The notes under the pieces are model-generated. The model saw only the letters and a list, made by a program, of their open reading frames with translations. It had not been told where the DNA came from and made no database searches. This document shows, one piece after another, positions 32,174 to 40,013 of a stretch of 64,000 bases of DNA. Position 1 is the stretch's first letter. Each line of letters starts with the position of its first letter. Source of the stretch: an uncultured Clostridia bacterium (GTDB lineage: Bacteria; Bacillota; Clostridia; Oscillospirales; Feifaniaceae). A program made the position numbers and the translations under genes. The DNA lies in assembly GCA_904420075.1 (NCBI GenBank), contig CAJFTX010000012.1, forward strand, positions 1 through 64,000, given 5' to 3'.

Positions 32174-33823
32174 TTAGGCAATAAAATCGTTGGATTGCGG
32201 GGTGAGATAGGCGATCAGATAGATGATCTCACCGTTGTTGTCGACCACAAAATCGACACAGTAATTCTCAAAAAAGTCCACCGAGAAGAGCAGATCAGAG
32301 CTGGCTCCGAGCGAGGCGCCCGTCACCGTTTCACCGAGGACGTCCCCGTCGACCAAAGTGATCACCGCCCGGTCGGAGAGCTCAATGAAGCGGTAATGGT
32401 CAGGATCAGAATAGTAGCTGTAATGTGTGCCGGTTGAGACAGATTCGGTCGATTCGATCTCCGCGCGGCCGTCCTTGCCGATCGGCGCAATGGTGAGAAG
32501 ATTGTCGTTTGCCTGAATCAGCGAGGCGCGGTAGAAGGTGTAGCCGGTGCCGGTGGGGCTCATCTCAAACGAGCTGAGGTCGGTGATCATGGCGCCGTCC
32601 TGCCCGTTGGCGACAGCGGTGTTCATATCCGATTCGGTGTAGTAAATTCTGCGAACAGTCCCCTGGTCGCCGAGCTCGGCGCAGACCACGCCGCCCTCCG
32701 GAATCTCGGTGATCGGATCGTCGCTGAGGAAGAGCTTCTCAACGGGGAAAGGCTTGCTGTTGTCATAGGCTTCGGAGTAGTACCAGCGGAGTTCTCCGTT
32801 TACAGCCAGCTGTACGCCGAGCTTCTGCTGGTTTTCACCGGCTGCGACGGTTTGCGTCTCCCCGGTGAATACCGCGAAGCGGTTGTAGAAGGTCTCTATC
32901 GCCGTGTCGCTCTCAAGCGTCACGGAGACATCCTTGGAGAGCGCGACCTCGCCGCGGACAAAGAGAAGGGTGATTGTCGCTGAGCCCGGCTGGGTGGATT
33001 TGAGTGAGATTACTCCGTCCTTGACCTCAAAAAGACCGGTCGGATCGCTCTTGAGAGAGAAATTAAGGGAGACACTCAGATCCTTCCGGGTGCCGAGCTG
33101 ATCCAGAATGAGCGCGGTGACATCCCCGGTCTCAGTACCGGCGGGGAGGGTCGCGCTGTCGCCGAAACGCGCCGCCTCGAGCGCGACGAGCTGCTCGTTG
33201 GCGGTCGTAATGTATTCTACCGCACGGTCGAGGATGACGACAGCCTCCGCGCGGGTGACCGGGTCGTTCGGTTTGAAGGTGCCGTCCTCATAGCCGTTAA
33301 TAATGCCGGCCGAGGCGGCGATCAGAATATCGTTTTGCAGCTCCTCGGGCACGTCGGAGATGTCGCTGAAGCTTATGTCGCCGGTGGGCTTGGTACCGGA
33401 GAGACCGAGCGCGCGCACAGCCGACGAGGCGACCTCGGCGCGGGTGGCGTCCCGGTGCGGCTCAAAGGAGCCGTCTTTCCCCGGGAGCAGCTCGGTGACC
33501 GACTCGATATAGCTGTAGGACCACTTGTCCGCGGGGACATCCCCGTAGCTCGGGGTGTCCGGAGTCTGCTCCGGCAGCTCGAAGCCGAGCACCAGAATTT
33601 TGGCGAGCTGCTCCCGGGTGACCGGACTGTCCGGCGCGAACAGGCCGTCTCCAATACCGCCGACAATGCCGGCCTTTGCAAACTTTTCGATGGCCGTAGC
33701 GGCCCAGTCAAACTCCGGCCCCACGTCGGAAAAGTGCTCGCTCGCCGCGGCGGGAAGCGCCGCGGAGGCGAGCATCACAGTTCCGAGGGAGAGGGAGAGA
33801 ATACGCTTTGTGAACTGATTCAT
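32174..33823 (-). CDS. S-layer homology (SLH) domain surface protein
   Basis: A secreted 549-residue protein. Residues 1-28 are a signal peptide (KRILSLSLGTVMLASAALPAAAS). Three SLH domains follow at about 30-75 (FSDVGPEFDWAATAIEKFAK ... FAPDSPVTREQLAKIL), 90-140 and 150-200 (GYEDGTFKPNDPVTRAEAVV). These bind pyruvylated wall polysaccharide. The C-terminal 340 residues are beta-rich and unassigned, with an invasin/Ig-like stretch around 230-300. ATG 33823 has AAAGGAGG upstream; the longer frame to 33874 lacks one. It is a single gene next to the mobile remnant and the tRNA. Confidence 0.88.
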   Translation of the reverse strand: MNQFTKRILSLSLGTVMLASAALPAAASEHFSDVGPEFDWAATAIEKFAKAGIVGGIGDGLFAPDSPVTREQLAKILVLGFELPEQTPDTPSYGDVPADKWSYSYIESVTELLPGKDGSFEPHRDATRAEVASSAVRALGLSGTKPTGDISFSDISDVPEELQNDILIAASAGIINGYEDGTFKPNDPVTRAEAVVILDRAVEYITTANEQLVALEAARFGDSATLPAGTETGDVTALILDQLGTRKDLSVSLNFSLKSDPTGLFEVKDGVISLKSTQPGSATITLLFVRGEVALSKDVSVTLESDTAIETFYNRFAVFTGETQTVAAGENQQKLGVQLAVNGELRWYYSEAYDNSKPFPVEKLFLSDDPITEIPEGGVVCAELGDQGTVRRIYYTESDMNTAVANGQDGAMITDLSSFEMSPTGTGYTFYRASLIQANDNLLTIAPIGKDGRAEIESTESVSTGTHYSYYSDPDHYRFIELSDRAVITLVDGDVLGETVTGASLGASSDLLFSVDFFENYCVDFVVDNNGEIIYLIAYLTPQSNDFIA

Positions 33824-33931
33824 AGAAAGACCTCCTTTTGACAGGCTTTTGTGGTAACAATTATAATATAACACCTTCTAAAAAGAAAGACGTGAACGGA
33901 TTAAAAATTGTTCCAAAAAGAAGGACGCTGT

Positions 33932-33960
33932 TTGACAAAAGTTAGGGTTTCTGCTAAAAT
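33932..33960 (+). promoter_or_regulatory. promoter of tRNA-Leu
   Basis: TTGACA (33932-33937), 17-base spacer, TAAAAT (33955-33960), 12 bases before the tRNA. Confidence 0.85.
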
Positions 33961-33972
33961 AAACAGGCATTT

Positions 33973-34056
33973 GCGGGCGTGGCGGAATTGGCAGACGCGC
34001 CAGACTTAGGATCTGGTGTCTCCGACGTGCAGGTTCAAGTCCTGTCGCCCGCACCA
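33973..34056 (+). tRNA. tRNA-Leu (anticodon UAG)
   Basis: Acceptor GCGGGCG pairs with CGCCCGC. The anticodon loop CTTAGGA within CCAGA/TCTGG gives anticodon TAG (leucine CUN). A long variable arm (TGTCTCCGACGTGCA) marks a class II tRNA, and the T-loop is GGTTCAAGTCC. The CCA end is encoded. tRNA genes are common integration sites; no attachment repeat was found on its 3' side. Confidence 0.95.
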
Positions 34057-34074
34057 CTGTGTTGCGGGCCGCAG

Positions 34075-34317
34075 GGGGCCCGCGACCGCTTGCTTTTATA
34101 GTAAGGACGTTCGAACCCTATCGGCGCCTCTCTTCTGGGGGAGCGAAACCGAACGCCGTCCGATGTGACGGAGCGGGCGGATTCAAAACAGTGAGAAAAA
34201 TAGGATACGGGCAGTTCGTGACCATCCTGCCTGAGAGGCCCGGCTTCGGGCCTTCCAAATCAAAACTAGGGAAGGAAGTACGAAACAGGTGCGCCCATCC
34301 TTGGGCGCGCCTTTTTG
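34075..34317 (+). promoter_or_regulatory. structured leader with terminator before the QueL-like gene
   Basis: About 240 bases with several stable hairpins: CCGTC/GACGG near 34152, GGCAG/CTGCC near 34214-34236, and AGGCCCG/CGGGCCT near 34238-34256. The last is followed by the A-rich tail AAATCAAAACTAGGG. It ends in a terminator (GGTGCGCCC/GGGCGCGCC, TTTTT, 34289-34317) only six bases before the start codon. A terminator so placed implies attenuation. The downstream genes and the A-rich tail make a preQ1-type riboswitch a candidate, but I could not match a consensus. Confidence 0.45.
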
Positions 34318-34322
34318 TGTGT

Positions 34323-35018
34323 ATGGAGAGATATAGTAAAATTTTAGAGAAGAAAAAAAGAGAGATTGTATTGCTCCGAGGACGGGGATGTGTCTATCGG
34401 AGATGTGCGTTCTGTGACTACCATCTGGACCGGTGTGCAGATGAGCGGGAGAATTTTGAGCTGAACCGCGCGGTGCTGGGGCGGGTTACAGGGGAGTTTG
34501 AGGAGTTGGAGGTAATCAACAGCGGCTCCGTATTTGAACTGGACGTCGAGACGCTTGCGCTTTTGAAACAGATCTGCCGTGAAAAAGGGATTCGAACCCT
34601 CCACTTTGAGGCGCACGCGCTCTACCGCGAGAAAATTCCAGCGCTCCGGCGGGATTTTTCAGAGTTCCAGCTGAAAATGAAGCTGGGGCTTGAGACATTT
34701 GACTATGAGCTCCGGGAGGGCGTGCTGAAAAAGGGGATACGCGAACGCGATGCGGCGGCGATCAGCAGGGCGTTTGACGAGGCGAATTTCCTCTTTGGAA
34801 TTGAGGGACAGAGCCTCCTGTCCATGCGGCGCGACATTGAGCTCGGGCTTGCGCACTTCGAGCGCATCTGTATCAACCTCATGTGTGAAAACTCGACCCC
34901 AATCAGGCCGGACGCCGGAGTGATCTCCTGCTTTGTAAAGGAGCTCTACCCACGGTATAAAGAGGACGAGCGGGTGGACATCTTGCTGAACAATACGGAT
35001 TTTGGAGTGGGGGATTGA
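34323..35018 (+). CDS. radical SAM protein, probable queuine lyase (QueL-like)
   Basis: A 231-residue short radical-SAM protein. The cluster motif is the spaced form GRGCVYRRCAFCDYHLD (C-x4-C-x2-C, residues 23-31) rather than the usual C-x3-C-x2-C. It continues with INSGSVFELD, LHFEAHALYREKI, LKMKLGLETFDYELRE and GIEGQSLLSM. Size, operon with a YhhQ transporter and gut-Clostridia context fit QueL, which releases preQ1 from queuine in Clostridioides difficile; this assignment is by context, not by tested homology. ATG 34323 lies just after the terminator, without a clear ribosome site. The earlier open frame runs through the structured leader. Confidence 0.6.
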   Translation: MERYSKILEKKKREIVLLRGRGCVYRRCAFCDYHLDRCADERENFELNRAVLGRVTGEFEELEVINSGSVFELDVETLALLKQICREKGIRTLHFEAHALYREKIPALRRDFSEFQLKMKLGLETFDYELREGVLKKGIRERDAAAISRAFDEANFLFGIEGQSLLSMRRDIELGLAHFERICINLMCENSTPIRPDAGVISCFVKELYPRYKEDERVDILLNNTDFGVGD

Positions 35019-35019
35019 G

Positions 35020-35727
35020 ATGGGAAACGAACTCTTGCTGGCGGGATCGGTGCTGTTTATCTTTTCAGCAGTGCTGCTCGGCTACCGGCTTTTTGGGAGA
35101 GCGGGGCTGTACTGCGTATCGGTTGTTGCGACGGTGCTCGCCAATATCGAGGTGCTGATTCTCGTAAACGCCTTTGGAATGGAACAGACGCTCGGAAATG
35201 TGCTGTTTGCGGCGACCTTTTTGATTACGGATATCCTCTCAGAATGCGAGGGGAAGCGGGCTGCGAACCGGGCGGTGTGGCTGGGACTGTTCGCTTCGCT
35301 GTTCTTTCTGCTGCTCAGTCAGAGCTGGCTGCTCTATCTCCCGAGCGAGGGGGACTGGGCGCTGGGGCCGATCAGAGAGATCTTCTCCAACACGCCGAGA
35401 ATGCTCATTTCGTCGCTCGCGGTCTATGCGATCAGTCAGATGTTTGATGTGTGGCTCTACCACCGCTGGTGGCAGTTTACGGAGAAACGGTGCGGTGACA
35501 GACGGCGGTTTCTCTGGTTGAGAAATAACGGCTCTACACTGATCAGTCAGTTTTTGAACACCTTTCTGTTCACGGCGTTTGCGTTTTATGGAACCTATGA
35601 CAGCGGGACGCTGTTCTCCATTTTCCTGTCGAGCTATGTGATTTTTATTTTCACCTCGCTGCTCGATACGCCGGTGCTCTATCTCGCGCGAAAGATTGGA
35701 GACCGGAGAGAAAAGAGCGCGACCTGA
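35020..35727 (+). CDS. queuosine precursor transporter, YhhQ family
   Basis: A 235-residue membrane protein of the YhhQ/VUT-1 family that imports preQ0, preQ1 or queuine. It has about six hydrophobic helices and the family pattern VLANIEVLILVNAFG, NVLFAATFLITDILSECEGKRAANRAV, YAISQMFDVWLYHRWW and LRNNGSTLISQFLNT (quoted in parts). ATG 35020 starts one base after the radical SAM stop, with GGGGGA upstream. The pair is closed by a terminator. Together with queG (20.9 kb) it supports queuosine salvage. Confidence 0.87.
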   Translation: MGNELLLAGSVLFIFSAVLLGYRLFGRAGLYCVSVVATVLANIEVLILVNAFGMEQTLGNVLFAATFLITDILSECEGKRAANRAVWLGLFASLFFLLLSQSWLLYLPSEGDWALGPIREIFSNTPRMLISSLAVYAISQMFDVWLYHRWWQFTEKRCGDRRRFLWLRNNGSTLISQFLNTFLFTAFAFYGTYDSGTLFSIFLSSYVIFIFTSLLDTPVLYLARKIGDRREKSAT

Positions 35728-35734
35728 CCGCTCA

Positions 35735-35770
35735 AGAGAGGCCGCCGATGGGCGGCCTCTCTGTTCTTTT
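35735..35770 (+). terminator. terminator of the queuine-salvage pair
   Basis: Perfect 12-bp stem AGAGAGGCCGCC with complement, GATG loop, then GTTCTTTT. Confidence 0.88.
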
Positions 35771-35805
35771 GGCCCGGCGAGCTGCGAAACGTTTTGAAAG
35801 AGGGG

Positions 35806-35857
35806 TTGACAGCCGAGGGCAGACGGATTATAATAAACCTATAAAACATATAGGTTT
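35806..35857 (+). promoter_or_regulatory. cysK promoter with adjacent palindromic operator
   Basis: TTGACA (35806-35811), 17-base spacer, TATAAT (35829-35834). A perfect palindrome follows directly, AAACCTATA-N5-TATAGGTTT (35835-35857), covering the transcription start. Its placement fits repression; an Rrf2/CymR-type cysteine regulator is the natural candidate. Confidence 0.75.
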
Positions 35858-35882
35858 ATGGCGAGACGGGGGAGAGGCGGCA

Positions 35883-35936
35883 ATGGGACAAAAATACGGC
35901 ATGAAACGATGTTGCAGTGAGGTCTGTGCTCAGTAA
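35883..35936 (+). CDS. 17-residue Cys-rich leader peptide of cysK
   Basis: A short gene, MGQKYGMKRCCSEVCAQ, three cysteines in 17 residues, with GGGGGAGAGG 7 bases upstream of ATG 35883. It lies in the leader of cysK, 33 bases before that start. Cysteine codons in a row before a cysteine-synthesis gene suggest attenuation sensing Cys-tRNA. No terminator hairpin separates it from cysK, so control would be translational or Rho-linked. Confidence 0.65.
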   Translation: MGQKYGMKRCCSEVCAQ

Positions 35937-35969
35937 CCGTTTATCTTTGAGGAAAGGGAGATCAACTGA

Positions 35970-36899
35970 ATGAGAATTGTCGATAGAATTACAGACTTGA
36001 TCGGCGGGACGCCGCTGCTGAAACTGAACAACTACAGCAGAGAGAAGGGGCTTGAGGCGAGCATTTATGGGAAATTGGAGTACTTCAACCCCGCCGGAAG
36101 CGTGAAGGACAGAATCGCCAGAGCGATGGTGGACGACGCGGAGGCGAGAGGGCTGCTGAAGCCGGGAGCGGTGATCATTGAGCCGACCAGCGGCAACACG
36201 GGAATTGGCCTTGCGGCGGTCGCCGCATCGAGAGGCTATCGGATCATCCTGACGATGCCGGAGACGATGAGCGTAGAGCGCCGCAATCTGTTGAAGGCGT
36301 ACGGGGCGGAGCTGGTGCTCACCGAAGGGGCGAAGGGGATGAGAGGCGCGATCGAAAAAGCGCAGGAGCTCGCGGCCGAGACGCCGAACAGCTTCATTCC
36401 CAGCCAGTTTACCAATGCGGCAAATCCGGCGGTGCACCGCGGCACCACGGGTCCTGAGATTTGGGAGGACACCGACGGGACGGTGGATATCTTTGTCGCG
36501 GGCGTCGGCACCGGCGGTACAATTTCAGGGGTCGGAGAATACCTGAAGAGCAGGAACCCGGATATCAAGGTGGTGGCTGTCGAGCCCGCCGGTTCGCCGG
36601 TGCTCTCCAAAGGTGCGGCCGGACCCCACAAAATTCAGGGGATCGGCGCCGGTTTTATACCGGATACGCTGGACACCGGGGTCTACGACGAGATTATCCC
36701 TGTGGAGGATCAGGACGCCTTTGAGACCGGACGTACTCTCGCGAGAAAAGAGGGCGTGCTGGTCGGAATCTCCTCCGGGGCTGCGGTCTGGGCGGCGACT
36801 GAGCTTGCAAAACGGCCGGAGAACCGGGGGAAGAGAATCGTCGTACTGCTGCCGGACACCGGGGAGCGCTATCTGTCCACCCCTATGTTTGCAGAATAG
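35970..36899 (+). CDS. cysK: cysteine synthase (O-acetylserine sulfhydrylase)
   Basis: PLP enzyme making cysteine from O-acetylserine and sulfide, 309 residues, continuing the pathway begun by cysE. The PLP lysine is in [11 protein letters not shown] near residue 44, the substrate loop [12 protein letters not shown] is near 71, the phosphate loop [12 protein letters not shown] near 178, and the PLP-ring serine is in GISSGAA near 266. ATG 35970 has AAAGGGAG 8 bases upstream. It has its own promoter, operator and Cys-rich leader peptide, and a strong terminator after it. Confidence 0.96.
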   Translation: MRIVDRITDLIGGTPLLKLNNYSREKGLEASIYGKLEYFNPAGSVKDRIARAMVDDAEARGLLKPGAVIIEPTSGNTGIGLAAVAASRGYRIILTMPETMSVERRNLLKAYGAELVLTEGAKGMRGAIEKAQELAAETPNSFIPSQFTNAANPAVHRGTTGPEIWEDTDGTVDIFVAGVGTGGTISGVGEYLKSRNPDIKVVAVEPAGSPVLSKGAAGPHKIQGIGAGFIPDTLDTGVYDEIIPVEDQDAFETGRTLARKEGVLVGISSGAAVWAATELAKRPENRGKRIVVLLPDTGERYLSTPMFAE

Positions 36900-36909
36900 G
36901 TTCGAGAGA

Positions 36910-36940
36910 GAAGCGGGGAGCACGCTCCCCGCTTCTTTTT
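36910..36940 (+). terminator. cysK terminator
   Basis: Perfect 11-bp stem GAAGCGGGGAG with complement, CACG loop, TTTTT. Confidence 0.92.
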
Positions 36941-37026
36941 GCGACTGAAACTGCGCGGCGATCGGACGCAGATCCCGCGCATTCTATTTCAACAGGGGGG
37001 CACATAAAATATAGGGAGGTGATCAC

Positions 37027-37512
37027 ATGAGAGAACTGACCTATAACCGTGAGGCGGTCCTTGCCTATGCGGAGAAGTGGGCGTTCGGCCGAAACCCGGC
37101 CTATCTGGATTTTGAGACGCTCGGCGGGGACTGCACAAACTATGCCTCGCAGTGCATCTATGCGGGCAGTGGAGTAATGAATCCCACTCCGGTGACCGGC
37201 TGGTTCTACTACTCGAGCAGCAACCGTACCGCCTCCTGGACAGGGGTGGAGTATCTCTACCGCTTTCTGGTGAACAACAGCGGGGTGGGGCCTTACGCGC
37301 AGGAGGTGGATGAGAGCGGAGCGGAACCCGGAGACATCGTACAGCTCGGGAGAGAGGACGGCAGTTTCTATCACTCGCCGGTTGTCGTCGCAAAACGGGA
37401 TGGGAGACTCTATGTCGCGGCGCACTCGTTTGACGCGTACATGCGGCCGCTGGACAGTTATCTGTTTGCAAAATCACGATTTTTACATATCTGCGGAGTG
37501 AGAAATTGGTAG
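37027..37512 (+). CDS. putative amidase-domain protein
   Basis: A 161-residue protein that is essentially one amidase-6-type domain (papain-like fold). The expected catalytic pieces are visible: GGDCTNYASQCIYAG near residue 34 with the nucleophile Cys, YHSPVVVAK near 117 with the His, and YVAAHSFDAYMRPL near 130. No signal peptide or membrane helix is present, so it acts inside the cell, mother cell or forespore. ATG 37027 has AGGGAGGTG upstream. Such proteins are frequent in spore-forming Clostridia; substrate unknown. Confidence 0.8.
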   Translation: MRELTYNREAVLAYAEKWAFGRNPAYLDFETLGGDCTNYASQCIYAGSGVMNPTPVTGWFYYSSSNRTASWTGVEYLYRFLVNNSGVGPYAQEVDESGAEPGDIVQLGREDGSFYHSPVVVAKRDGRLYVAAHSFDAYMRPLDSYLFAKSRFLHICGVRNW

Positions 37513-37536
37513 AAGCTGCAAAAGCGGAAAAAACCA

Positions 37537-37565
37537 TTGACATCTTGCGGTACGAACCCTATATT
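37537..37565 (+). promoter_or_regulatory. promoter of the TIM-like/yjbQ pair
   Basis: TTGACA (37537-37542), 17-base spacer, TATATT (37560-37565). Confidence 0.85.
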
Positions 37566-37649
37566 ATTAAGTGGAAGTATTTGCCCAGAGCGTTAATTTT
37601 TTCGGGATAATACAAATTGGAATTTTGTAAAGGAAAGGTAGTGTTTCGG

Positions 37650-38348
37650 ATGAAGCGCAAAATCAGAACCCCGTATTTTGAAATTGGGATAAAGAACTAT
37701 GTCTATGGAGACAAGGTGCTGGAGCTCGCAAAGGTTGCGGACGCGGCGGCTGAGAAGTATGACATTGATATCCTGTTTATTGTGCCCTGTGTGGAGCTGC
37801 GCAGAGTCGTTGAGAACACGAAGAACCTGATTGTGCTCGCGCCGTATATGGATACGCTGCGCCCGGGCCGCGGCATGGCGGATATCCTCCCCGAGGGGAT
37901 CAAGGCGGCCGGCGCCGCCGGCGTAGTGGTCAACCACTGCGAGAAGCCGATGTCGCTGCCGCAGATCAAGAAGACGATCGACCGCGCAAACGAGCTCGAC
38001 CTCCTCTCCTTTGCCTGTGCGGACTCGATCGCCGAGGCGCGCGCGATTGCCGAGCTGCACCCCGATATCATCAATCCGGAGCCGACCGATATCATCGGTT
38101 CGGGTACCGCGAGCGACATGAGCTACGTCATGGAGTCGATCAAGGTGATCAAGGCGATCGACCCGAACATCATGGTCGAGCAGGCGGCGGGTATTACCAA
38201 CGGCCAGCAGGTTTATGATTTCATCATGGCCGGTTCTGAGGCGGCCGGTTCCGCTTCGGGCATCTTCAACGCGCCGGACCCCTATGCGATGGTGGATGAG
38301 ATGGTCGCCGCGACAAGAAGAGCGGCGGACGATCTGAAGAAAAAATAA
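37650..38348 (+). CDS. triosephosphate isomerase-like protein
   Basis: A 232-residue single-domain TIM barrel similar to the short (archaeal-type) triosephosphate isomerases. Visible: an N-terminal FEIGIKNYVYGDKVLELAK, the region VVVNHCEKPMSLPQIKKTID where TIMs carry the catalytic His, EPTDIIGSG with the catalytic-Glu equivalent near residue 150, and QAAGITNGQQV as phosphate loop. Such genes are found paired with yjbQ and are probably isomerases of unusual sugar phosphates; a normal tpiA should exist elsewhere. ATG 37650 is chosen. An in-frame GTG at 37641 is closer to AAAGGAAAGG and equally possible. Confidence 0.72.
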   Translation: MKRKIRTPYFEIGIKNYVYGDKVLELAKVADAAAEKYDIDILFIVPCVELRRVVENTKNLIVLAPYMDTLRPGRGMADILPEGIKAAGAAGVVVNHCEKPMSLPQIKKTIDRANELDLLSFACADSIAEARAIAELHPDIINPEPTDIIGSGTASDMSYVMESIKVIKAIDPNIMVEQAAGITNGQQVYDFIMAGSEAAGSASGIFNAPDPYAMVDEMVAATRRAADDLKKK

Positions 38349-38468
38349 GCGGGCGTCCCGCCCTGTTTTTGCGGGCTGTGCTGCGGGTTCTGCGCGGTGC
38401 ACCTGCGCTTTGGAAATGATGCTGTGGGTAACTTTCGGCGAGTGCCTACAGAAAAAATGGAGGAGACT

Positions 38469-38966
38469 ATGAAGATTTTTAGAGAGACAGTCAAGGCCCA
38501 GTCCACCGGTATGCGTCCGACATTCCACAAAATCACCGATCAGGTGAAGGATATCGTCGCCCGCTCCGGCATTCAGAACGGTTTTGTGCTGGTGTATTCG
38601 CACCACACCACCTGCTCGGTTGTGACCCAGGAGGATTCGTTCGACATGGCGTACACCGGACTCGAGTATATGCAGCAGGATCTGGTGGATATCTTCGAGG
38701 AGATGATTCCGCAGTGCCGTCATGAGGGACAGTATATGCATCCGGGTCCCAAGGCTACGGTGTTCGCGGCGGAGCACGGCGAGGACTCCACCGGAGTCAT
38801 CAATACCGACGCGCATCTGCGCTCGATGTTTATGGGCAGAAGCGAGTCGATCGTGATTGCGGACGGCGCAATGGATCTCGGCGAGTTCGGCCACATCTAC
38901 TTTATCGATTTTGACTGGACGCGTCCGCGTGAGCGCACCGTTCAGGTTCAGGTGATCGGCGAATAA
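38469..38966 (+). CDS. YjbQ family protein
   Basis: A 165-residue YjbQ/UPF0047 protein, a trimeric small enzyme family with weak thiamine-phosphate synthase activity reported in E. coli. The conserved core is seen: VYSHHTTCSVVTQED near residue 44, DAHLRSMFMGRSESIVIADGAM (in parts), and the terminal IYFIDFDWTRPRERTVQVQVIGE (in parts). It is somewhat longer than the usual 130-140 residues through an insertion around residues 70-110. ATG 38469 has TGGAGGAG upstream. It follows the TIM-like gene by 120 bases and ends at a terminator, so the two form one unit. Confidence 0.88.
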   Translation: MKIFRETVKAQSTGMRPTFHKITDQVKDIVARSGIQNGFVLVYSHHTTCSVVTQEDSFDMAYTGLEYMQQDLVDIFEEMIPQCRHEGQYMHPGPKATVFAAEHGEDSTGVINTDAHLRSMFMGRSESIVIADGAMDLGEFGHIYFIDFDWTRPRERTVQVQVIGE

Positions 38967-38990
38967 GCCTCACCGGAGAGCGGTGATACA

Positions 38991-39030
38991 GACGGGAGAT
39001 AGATGGAACTCTATCTCCCGTCTTTTTTTT
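38991..39030 (+). terminator. terminator of the TIM-like/yjbQ unit
   Basis: Perfect 13-bp stem GACGGGAGATAGA with complement, 6-nt loop, eight T. Confidence 0.93.
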
Positions 39031-39042
39031 GTTTTGACAAAT

Positions 39043-39071
39043 TTGACGAATTTGGGAAAAGATGATATTAT
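39043..39071 (+). promoter_or_regulatory. promoter of the deacetylase pair
   Basis: TTGACG (39043-39048), 17-base spacer, TATTAT (39066-39071) with extended TGA. Confidence 0.75.
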
Positions 39072-39118
39072 TTTGTGCATATAAAGCATAAAAGTGGTTG
39101 AATAGGAGTTGGATTTTG

Positions 39119-39976
39119 ATGCAGAGGAGCGGGCGAATACGGCTGATACAGATGGCGGTCTGTCTGCTCTGCTGCCTGTGCCTGGCGGGGTGTGTGCGCG
39201 CGGAGGTGCCAGAGGGAGTACAAGTTCCAATTCTGCTCTACCACCACTTTAGTGAGCAGGGAAGTGGGGTCACGCCTGAGACGTTTGAACTGCATATGAG
39301 AACCCTTGCAGAGGCGGGATACACTGCGGTGACATTTGATCAGCTGGTGAATTATGTGCAGAGGAGAGGGGAACTGCCGGAGCGTCCGGTCTGTATTACG
39401 ATGGATGACGGCTATCTCAGCAACTACGAGATCGCCTGGCCGATTTTGGAGCGCTACGGTATGAAAGCCACCATTTTTGTGATCGGGTCCTCGGTCGGCC
39501 ATACGGAGCGATACAAGGATACGGAATATCCGATCACGCCGCACTTCACCTGGGAACAGGGACGGGAGATGGTGCGCTCCGGCACGGTTGATTTACAGTG
39601 TCATACCTATGATATGCACCAGTGGGCGCCCTATGAGGAGAGGAGTCCGGCGCGGGAGAATGTGCTGCCGCTCGAAGGGGAATCGGAACAGGAGTACGCG
39701 GCGGCGCTTGTGGAGGATATCGAGGCATTTCAGCGCGACTACAGAGAAGCGCTGGGGAAACGGGCCGACGTCCTCGCCTATCCCGGAGGACAGTACAGTG
39801 AACAGGCGGAGAAAATTGTGCGAGAACAGGGCTTTTTGGCGACAGTGACCTCGGACGCCTCGCGGGAAAACTGGATTTTTGAAGGAAAGCCGGAGAGCCT
39901 CTACGGACTCGGACGGAAAAATATTGAGGAGAGCGTGACGGCGGAACAGCTTTTAGAGATGGTCAAGTGTGAGTGA
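39119..39976 (+). CDS. polysaccharide deacetylase lipoprotein
   Basis: A 285-residue CE4-type deacetylase. The first 23 residues are a lipoprotein signal (VCLLCCLCLAGC, lipobox LAGC), so it sits on the outer face of the membrane. The NodB domain shows VPILLYHHFSEQ, the metal motif TMDDGYLSNYE, and the HTYDMHQW histidine pair for the zinc site, then LAYPGGQYSEQA. It probably removes acetyl groups from peptidoglycan or wall glycan. ATG 39119 is used; an upstream TTG (39098) is open but not needed. A close paralogue follows directly. Confidence 0.87.
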   Translation: MQRSGRIRLIQMAVCLLCCLCLAGCVRAEVPEGVQVPILLYHHFSEQGSGVTPETFELHMRTLAEAGYTAVTFDQLVNYVQRRGELPERPVCITMDDGYLSNYEIAWPILERYGMKATIFVIGSSVGHTERYKDTEYPITPHFTWEQGREMVRSGTVDLQCHTYDMHQWAPYEERSPARENVLPLEGESEQEYAAALVEDIEAFQRDYREALGKRADVLAYPGGQYSEQAEKIVREQGFLATVTSDASRENWIFEGKPESLYGLGRKNIEESVTAEQLLEMVKCE

Positions 39977-40013
39977 AACTTCGCGCAGCGCGCCGCAAAA
40001 GGGGAGGAGAAAA

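Noticed and set aside
37593-38894. 433-codon reverse open frame opposite the TIM-like and yjbQ genes
   Set aside because: His/Arg/Asp-rich antisense shadow spanning two clearly coding genes on the plus strand.
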